In this document: piece after piece, positions 57,370 to 64,000 of the stretch
How the letters are laid out: the number at the start of each line of letters is the position of its first letter
How positions within the stretch are numbered: the stretch's first letter is position 1
NCBI GenBank assembly: GCA_948146395.1
Contig: OX411547.1
Coordinates: forward strand, 62,935,610-62,999,609
Reading direction: 5' to 3'
Length of the DNA stretch: 64,000 nucleotides
Origin: Fragum whitleyi
Taxonomy: Eukaryota; Mollusca; Bivalvia; Cardiida; Cardiidae
Made by a program: the position numbers and the translations under genes
Notes under the pieces: model-generated
The model's database searches: none
What the model saw: the letters and a program-made list of their open reading frames with translations, nothing else
Told to the model about the DNA's origin: nothing

Positions 57370-57986
57370 CATAGGATATGGAGTATATTAATGAAGATGA
57401 GGACCTTTTTAATGAAGTTCCAAGTAGAGATGAAGATTTGGATTTATACAGCTCCATCGCGTAGGTATTTTTGAATTTATCTCCAGTTAATACAGATAAT
57501 GTGTTAGAGACTTTGTTCGTTGATGTGATTAATGAGAAAAAGATGAAAGTGGGCATAATATAGATGATGTCCAACCACAGTCAAAAGTGAGTGGAAGTAG
57601 TGGATTTAATTCTACATTTGATTTATTTTAAGTTATTTTAAGTTTAAAGTGGTAATGGTGGCAAAAATGGTGACGAGTCCCCGGATGTAACAAACGATGT
57701 AAACGGCAACGTTTGGTCCCCAAAGCCTTCAACCAGTTACGATAAATTTTGGGGAACTAATGGCAATAGAACATTTAATACTACGACTGTTAATCTTACC
57801 CTTGTGAGAACAGAAGAAGGGACTGTGGTAAGTTTCAAAAGAAGTGTTGATATTGGATATTCAAACAATTTAACTGATGATGGTGTATTCGAAAATTCTG
57901 TAAATTTCTTTGAATATTTTCAAAATGAAGTTGAAGAGTATGCCATACATATGCATGATTTAAATAATAAGAAAAAAAAACAATAA
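57370..57986 (+). pseudogene. Acidic ORF remnant following the zinc fingers
   Basis: 57370-57460 gives EDEDLFNEVPSRDEDLDLY; after breaks, 57660-57986 is open and reads WSPKPSTSYDKFWGTNGN, TVNLTLVRTEEGTVVSFKRS and ENSVNFFEYFQNEVEEYAIH, ending in a K-run and TAA. No domain recognised. Together with the fingers it suggests one protein of about 300 residues, now broken. Confidence 0.4.
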
Positions 57987-58162
57987 AAACATTAACCTTT
58001 AATTTCTTTTAAAACAAAATATTGTTAAATGTACTTTATTGAGGGTTTAATATATGAGGGTGTCATTAAATGACATTAATTCAATAAGTTTGAATCAAAG
58101 TCATTTAAAATTATATGAAAGAAATGATGATATAATTAGCTTGAAGTCTTCCCCGTTTGGAG

Positions 58163-58436
58163 TGTCGCGAAAATCGCGTTATTTCTTTACTGAGAATATT
58201 TCTTGTGTCGTTTGGTCAACGGTTCTAGCCTGAGTAGTTTTTCTACCCGTGCAACGGCACTTGCTTATGATATATGAACGAGTGTCCCGTCACGGGTCGT
58301 AAGAGTTTTTGAGTTAAAGTTATTAGGATTTAAAAGTGTAACATATTGGATCTAAATCATTCTTGGATATAGTGTAAAATGGAGTTAATTCATGTTGTAA
58401 TATTTGGTGTTTAAATAAAAAACAATGCTTATTCTT
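58163..58436 (+). repeat. 3' LTR of the BEL/Pao element
   Basis: Starts TGTCGCGAAAATCGCG, ends near TGCTTATTCTT. AATAAA at 58414-58419. Shorter than the 5' LTR by internal deletions; its last bases run into the next element. Confidence 0.75.
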
Positions 58437-58499
58437 GATTTTTAGCTCACCTGAGCACGAAGTGCTCATGTGAGCTATTGTGATCACCTTTCGTCCGGC

Positions 58500-58565
58500 G
58501 TCCGTCCGTCGGTCGTCGGTCGTCGGACGTCGGTCGTCGGTCGTCGTCCGTCGTCCGGCGTCCGT
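58500..58565 (+). repeat. CGTC/CGGTC simple tract
   Basis: GTCCGTCCGTCGGTCGTCGG-type repeats just after the 5' hairpin; similar short tracts sit at the same place in the other members. Confidence 0.85.
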
Positions 58566-58739
58566 CAACAATTTCTTTAAACGACATCTCCTCCTAAACT
58601 ACTGGGCCAATTAACACCAAATTTTACAGAAATGTTGCTTAGGTGGTCCCCTTCAAAAATAGCTAAAAGAATTGAAATCCATGAAAAACTCTGGTTGCTA
58701 TGGCAACAAAGGTGAAATTTTAAGAAAATCTTAAAAATT

Positions 58740-61700
58740 CTTCTTCTTCTCAACCAGTAGTCCTACAGACTTGAAACTTGGCATGGATGATCAGTTCATA
58801 GACCTTAATTAAAATAGCTAAAATCATATCTTTTGGGCCACCAGGTGCGGAGCACCAGGGGGGAGGGGGTAGTACTTTGGGTAAATTTTGTAATCTTTAA
58901 CCTTCTTCTTCTTCGGAACCAGGAGCCCTACAGACTTGAAAATTGGCATGGATGATCAGCTCATAAACCTTAATATAAATAGCTAAAATCATATCTGTTG
59001 GGCTGCCAGGTGCGGAGCACTAGGGGGGAGGGGGTAGTACTTTTGTGAAAATTTTGTAATCTTTAACCTTCTTCTTCTTCTGAACCAGGAGCCTGTCAGA
59101 TTTGAATATTGGCATGGATGATCAGCATATGGACCTTAATAAAAATAGCTAAAATCAAGACTGTAGATACACCAGGTGCAGAGCATCAGGGGGGAGAGGG
59201 TAGTACTTTGTGAAAATTTTGTAATCTTTAACCTTCTTTTTCTTCTAAACCACAAGCCCTACAGACTTGAAAATTGGCATTGATGATCAGCTTATAGACC
59301 TTAATAAAAATAGCTAAAATCATATCTGTTGGGCTGCCAGGTGCGGAGCACCAGGGGGGAGGGGATAGTACTTTTGTGAAAATTTTGTAATCTTTAACCT
59401 TCTTCTTCTTCTGAACCAGGAGCCTGTCAGATTTGAATATTGGCATGGATGATCAGCATATGGACCTTAATACAAATAGCTAAAATCAAGACTGTAGATA
59501 CACCAGGTGCGGAGCACCAGGGGGGAGAGGGTAGTACTTTAGTGAAAATTTGTAATCTTTAACCTTCTTTTTCTTCTAAACCAGGAGCCTGACAGAGTTG
59601 AATATTGGCATGGATCATAAGCATATAGACCTTAATAAAAATAGCTTAAATCAAGACTGTAGATACACCAGGTGCGGAGCACCAGGGGGGAGAGGGTAGT
59701 ACTTTAGTGAAAATTTTGTAATCTTTAACCTTCTTTTTCTTCTAAACCAGGAGCCTGACAGAGTTGAATATTGGCATGGATCATTAGCATATGGACCTTA
59801 ATATAAATAGCTAAAATCAAGACTGTAGATACACCAGGTGCGGAGCACCAGGGGGGAGAGGGTAGTACTTTGTTAAAATTTTGTAATCTTTAACCTTCTT
59901 TTTCTTCTAAACCACAAGCCCTACAGACTTGAAAATTGGCATGGATGATCCGCTCATAGACCTTAATATAAATAGCTAAAATCATATCTGTCGGGCCACC
60001 AGGTGCAGAGCACTAGGGGGGAGGGGGTAGTACTTTTGTGAAAATTTTGTAATCTTTAACCTTCTTCTTCTTCTGAACCAGGAGCCCTACAGACTTGAAA
60101 ATTGGTATGGATGATCAGCATATGGACCTTAATAAAAATAGCTAAAATCAAGACTGTAGATACACCAGGTGCGGAGCATCAGGTGGGAGAGGGTAGTACT
60201 TTTGTGAAAATTTTGTAATCTTCAACCTTCTTTTTCTTCTGAACCAGGAGCCTGACAGAGTTAAATATTGGCATGGATCATAAGCATATGGACCTTAATA
60301 TAAATAGCTAAAATCAAGACTATAGATACACCAGGTGCGGAGCACCAGGGGGGAGAGGGTAGTACTTTGTTAAAATTTTGTAATCTTTAACCTTCTTTTT
60401 CTTCTAAACCACAAGCCCTACAGACTTGAAAATTGGCATGGATGATCAGCTCATAGACCTAAATAAAAATAGCTAAAATCATATCTGTTGGGCTGCCAAG
60501 TGGGGAGCACCATGGGGGAGGGGGTAGTACGTTTGTGAAAATTTTGTAATCTTTAACCTTCTTCTTCTTCTGAACTAGGAGCCTGTCAGATTTGAATATT
60601 GGCATGGATGATCAGCATATGGACCTTAATAAAAATAGCTGAAATCAAGACTGTAGATACACCAGGTGCGGAGCACCAGGGGGGAGAGGGTAGTACTTAA
60701 GTGAAAATTTTGTAATCTTTAACCTTCTTTTTCTTCTGAACCAGGAGCCTGACAGAGTTGAATATTGGCATGGATCATAAGCATATAGACCTTAATATAA
60801 ATAGCTATAATCAAGACCGTAGATACACCAGGTGCGGAGCACCAGGGGGGGAAAGTGGTAGTACTTTTGTTAAAATTTTGTAATCTTTAACCTTCTTTTT
60901 CTTCTAAACCACAAGCCCTACAGACTTGAAAATTAGCATGGAGGACCCGCTCATAGACCTTAATAAAAAAAGCTAAAATCATATCTTTTGGGCCACCAGG
61001 TGCAGAGCACAAGGGGGGAGGGGGTAGTACTTTGGGTAAATTTTGTAATCTTTAACCTTCTTCTTCTTCTGAACCAAGAGCCCTACAGACTTGAAAATTG
61101 GTATGGATGATCAGTTTATAGACAGTAATAAAAAAAGCTAAAATGATATCTGTTGGGCGTCCAGGTGCGGATCACCAGGGGGGAGAGGGTAGTACTTTTG
61201 TGAAAATTTTGTTATCTTTAACCTTATTCTTCTTCTGAACCAGGAGCCTGACAGGTTTGAATATTGGCATGGATGATCAGCTCATAGACCTTAATAAAAA
61301 CAGCTAAAATCTTATCTGTTGGGCTGCCAGGTGCGGAGCACCAGGGGGGTGAGGGAAGTACTTTTGTGAAAATTTTGTAATCTTTAACCTTCTTCTTCTT
61401 CTGAACCAGGAGCCTGACAGATCTGAATATTGGTATGGATGATCAGCATATGGACCTTAATAAAAATAGCTAAAATCAAGACTGTAGATACACCAGGTGC
61501 GGAGCACCAGGGGGGAGAGGGTAGTACTTTAGTGAAAATTTTGTAATCTTTAACCTTCTTCTTTTTCTGAACCACAAGCCCTACAGACTTGAAAATTGGC
61601 ATGGAGGATCAGCTCATAGACCTTAATAAATATAGCTAAAATCATGACTGTAATGCCACCAAGTGCAGAGCACCAGGGGGGGGAGGGGGAGTACTTTAGT

Positions 61701-61880
61701 GAAAATTTTATAACTTTAACCTTCATCTTCTAATGAACCAGGAGCCCTATAGACTTCAATAATGGCATGGATGATAAGCATATGGACATTAATTGAATTA
61801 GCTAAAATCATGACTGTAGATTCACCAGGTGCAGAGCATCTTGGGGGAGGGGGAGTGCTTTGTTGAGAATTTTGAATCCC
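58740..61880 (+). repeat. Satellite array, about 19 units of about 165 bp
   Basis: Each unit: AACCTTCTTCTTCTTCTGAA, CCAGGAGCC, a variant block, TTGGCATGGATGATCAGC, ACCTTAATAAAAATAGCTAA, a second variant block, CAGGTGCGGAGCACCAGG, GGGGGAGGGGGTAGTACTTT, TGTGAAAATTTTGTAATCTTT. Variant blocks define at least three unit types. Types recur in a trimer order between about 59887 and 60880. The open minus frames at 59228-59446 and 61384-61602 are satellite by-products. Confidence 0.9.
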
Positions 61881-62293
61881 TACAGCCTTTATATTTGACA
61901 TGGATTGATCAACTCCTTAAAGAAAACTTTAAAAGTCTCAGACTCAGCCTGTATATCTGGCATAGATTAGCTGATCACAGACCTTTTATGAAAAAAGCTT
62001 AAATGAATAATGACCAGGGGAGGGGCAGAGGGAGGGGGGGAGAATTATTTCAAATGTTATCTGATTGAATAAGTGAAAATCTCTTTTTCTGTGGTTGCAT
62101 GGACATCCCTAGGTAATGAAGCTTTTTTCTCAGGTGAGCGACCCAGGGCCAATGGCCCTCTTGTTAAATTAATTGTATCTATCCGAAAAGGTAGGTATAT
62201 ATTATGTTTTTGTATATGCCATTAATTGTTAAAGTCAGATAATAATAGAAGTGTTTAGAATACGTCAATAGATATAAAACAATAATTCTTGTA

Positions 62294-62320
62294 TACTGAC
62301 TGTCATAAAAAAGGCCTCAC
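62294..62320 (+). repeat. Left terminal inverted repeat of the Tc1-like element
   Basis: TACTGACTGTCATAAA then AAAGGCCTCAC; pairs with 63724-63750. Confidence 0.9.
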
Positions 62321-62579
62321 CAACAGTTTGAAAGAATTTTTTTCTGTTAGTAGAAGACAATAATTTTATCTATAAATAGCCTGAACTCTACACATCCTGC
62401 TATCGCAAACCCTCTTTACAAACTCGTGCTTCCCATGATAAAATTGTAGTAAGATTTTACTCGTGCGACCCGTGCGACTTGGAGAAATGATTTTCTTTTT
62501 CGAAACCTGTACACGTGGCTTCGTTAGTCAAAACATTACTCGAAATTCATCCAAGGAGGTTAAATATAATCATATCCAT

Positions 62580-63555
62580 AATACAAAGGCTTAATAATGA
62601 AGAACGCGCACGCATTTTGGGCATGTTGGAAATGGGCAGTTCGCAAGATCATGTCGCTAGACGTTTTAACGTTTCAAGATCAACGATTTGCGGTTTATTA
62701 GACGTCCGAACGCCACAGGAAGTCCTCAGGACAGGCGTAGATCTGGTAGGCCCCGCTCGACATCTATACGTCAAGACAATTTTATACGTCAACGGCACCT
62801 TCGTGACCGTTTTTTAACGGCTACGTCGACATCAGCAACCGTTGTTGGGAATCACAGTAGGAATATTAATTCAAACACAGTAGGACGCCGGTTACGTGAA
62901 CGTGATGTTATGTGCAGGAGACCCTTTCGTGGCATGATATTTTCATAACGTCATCGTCAACAACGTCGCGTATGGGTACAGAATAACATCGAACAGCGAT
63001 GGCGGACAGCTGTGTTCTGTGACGAGTCAAGGTTCAATCTTTCACATGCCGACGGACGCGCTCGGGTATATCGACGTCGAAATGAACGTTTGTGCATAAT
63101 TTTGTTAAGAGCACAACTGTTTCGGTGGTGGCGGGGTTATGGTGTGGGTCGCCATTAACCATGTATTCAAAATGGACCTGGTTGTTGTTCGAGGCAATTT
63201 GAATGCCATGGGGTACATAAACCAAGTTTTACAGCCTGTTGTCCGACCCCTATTCATATACAACCTGGACTCACTTTTATGCATGACAATGTACGTCCAC
63301 ACACTGCTTGTATCACCACAAACTTCCCCCAAGCCGACAATATATGAACGCAATCCAATCGAGCACATTTGGGATATTCTAGGACGTCGTTTACGTCAGC
63401 GTCAGCCACAGCCTCAAACGGTGCAACAGCTGACTTACGTTCTTCATCAGGAGTGGGTTCGCATCTCGAGAATCCTTCTGCCTAATCTGTGTGGCTCAAT
63501 GAGACGCAGACTGCAGGCTGTGATTTCTAGTCATGGTGGACATACACGTTACTGA
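62580..63555 (+). pseudogene. Tc1-like transposase, frameshifted
   Basis: Cut-and-paste transposase. HTH: ARILGMLEMGSSQDHVARRF, NVSRSTIC in the first frame (62607-62700). Then frame 2: SPQDRRRSGRPRSTS and ERDVMCRRPF, a stop at 62946-62948, and FCDESRFNLSHADGRARVY with the first catalytic D near 63021. Frame 3 from about 63139: MVWVAI. The second D is in HDNVRPHT (D at 63285-63287), in yet another frame. The glutamate is in NPIEHIWD (E at 63361-63363). D and E codons are 76 nt apart where the usual 34-residue spacing needs 105, so part of the catalytic domain is deleted. The C-terminus GGHTRY matches the family. Inactive. Confidence 0.9.
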
Positions 63556-63723
63556 CACCTTTAAGGCAGTGGTCATTTCTAATCGTCAATAAAATGTGAT
63601 CAATGTTTTTGTTTTAGCACAAAACCTTACTCCACCTTTGCACAACATCCCGATCAATATCTTCCATCAAAACCAAATAGTACTTGTTTTTAATGTACCG
63701 CTTTGAACCACAGCTGAATGTAT

Positions 63724-63750
63724 GTGAGGCGTTATTTATGACAGTCAGTA
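63724..63750 (-). repeat. Right terminal inverted repeat of the Tc1-like element
   Basis: GTGAGGCGTTATTTATGACA then GTCAGTA; two mismatches to the left repeat. Confidence 0.9.
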
Positions 63751-63752
63751 TA

Positions 63753-64000
63753 TATTATTCTTCTTTAAAAGAAAACATCACAAACAGACGTCCATCATTA
63801 TCTTCCAATTATTGTTCCAGATATCAACGAACAGTATTTTCTTCGATCATCATGGCATGTAGAATGGAATAAACGAGGGTCTGTTAGGAGATATCTTAAA
63901 CATAACGATTTACGGCTTGAAGAATAATTGTCTCCGAGGCCTTTGAATATGCTGCATAGTTTGCCATTATTACTTTTTTTTTGAAACAACAAAATTGAGA
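63753..64000 (+). repeat. Dispersed repeat split by the Tc1-like insertion
   Basis: Right part of the repeat also present at 9060-9310 (AACATCACAAACAG, GATAAACGAGGGTCTGTTAG-like text). It continues past the window end. Confidence 0.75.

Larger units (their letters stand above)
49170..58436 (+). mobile_element. Degenerate BEL/Pao LTR retrotransposon
   Basis: Two diverged LTRs bound gag zinc knuckles, retropepsin, RNase H tail, integrase and its C-terminal domain, in BEL/Pao order. Most reverse transcriptase is missing between about 51620 and 51690. The integrase is split by nested insertions from 52709 to about 56297. After pol comes a second, zinc-finger-like reading region. Numerous stops and frameshifts; not autonomous. 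A retroelement, with no envelope-like protein recognised. Confidence 0.85.
58440..62165 (+). mobile_element. Hairpin-ended element with expanded satellite core
   Basis: 5' hairpin GCTCACCTGAGCAC-GAA-GTGCTCATGTGAGC (58444-58476; 13 pairs, one mismatch), ATTGTGATCACC, then a CGTC/CGGTC-rich tract. A core of about 19 units follows. It ends CTCAGGTGAGCGACCCAGGG, hairpin GGGCC-AAT-GGCCC, then TCTTGTT. Same class as 46666-47062 but with a core about ten times longer. Non-coding. HINE-like assignment is inferred from layout. Confidence 0.7.
62294..63750 (+). mobile_element. Tc1-like transposon, nearly full length
   Basis: Inverted repeats with 27 of 29 matches counting flanks: left TACTGACTGTCATAAAAAAG, right its complement with two changes. 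TA flanks at 62292-62293 and 63751-63752 (boundary ambiguous by 2 bp because the ends read TATA). About 1.46 kb, the usual size for the family. The homologous repeat at 9043-9310 lacks the insert, confirming the boundaries. Confidence 0.9.

Noticed and set aside
58323..58571. 82-codon minus frame with TTTDDRRPT repeats
   Set aside because: Product of the CGTC-rich tract of the hairpin-ended element.
58740..61880. CRISPR-like regular repeats
   Set aside because: Units are contiguous, about 165 bp, without unique spacers, in a eukaryotic sequence; this is a satellite.
59228..61901. Three minus-strand frames with similar N-termini (MPIFKS...)
   Set aside because: They look like a small gene family but are translations of successive satellite units.

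Overview
The window looks like intergenic or intronic DNA from a bivalve-like mollusc. It is AT-rich with no operon-scale coding. It carries repeat types I associate with bivalve genomes: dispersed elements opening with an AGCTCACC...GTGAGC hairpin, tRNA-derived SINEs, a degenerate BEL/Pao retrotransposon, an L1/Tx1-like LINE and a Tc1-like transposon. I can defend no intact cellular gene. The coding remnants belong to mobile elements, apart from two weak exon candidates at 26.2-26.9 kb.

Layout. A block of about 7-8 kb occurs three times in direct orientation: copy A 1-6085 (left end outside the window), copy B about 23170-30020, copy C about 31205-39560. Pairwise comparison of the copies dates and delimits later insertions: a 1.3-kb insertion in A (2205-3505), a 2-kb insertion and an 80-bp hairpin in B, and a 1060-bp TA-flanked transposon in C. 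Between A and B lie two copies of a Harbinger-like non-autonomous element with helically phased ACACGYT arrays (7318-8163, 9457-11126), a palindromic MITE (13933-14097) and a 5'-truncated LINE on the minus strand (about 16560-19660). Region 39.5-49 kb holds minus-strand tandem-core elements, SINE fragments and more MITEs. A BEL/Pao LTR element spans 49170-58436; most of its reverse transcriptase is gone and its integrase is split by about 3.6 kb of nested insertions. A 3.7-kb terminal-hairpin element with about 19 satellite units (58440-62165) follows. A nearly full-length Tc1-like transposon with intact inverted repeats but a broken transposase (62294-63750) closes the window.

The commonest element is one TA-flanked, mariner-type MITE family (termini CAGTTAAC...GTTAACTG), with about 16 copies in both orientations. 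It keeps a central 60-70 bp palindrome even in internally deleted copies. At least ten unrelated long hairpins also occur, the most striking a 64-bp perfect inverted repeat at 30834-30990.

There is no cellular pathway to describe; the relations are between elements (nesting, adjacency, shared targets). I found no convincing new host system. The best leads are the phased binding-site-like arrays, the perfect hairpin, the BEL/Pao element with a zinc-finger-like 3' ORF, and the satellite with a trimeric higher-order pattern.
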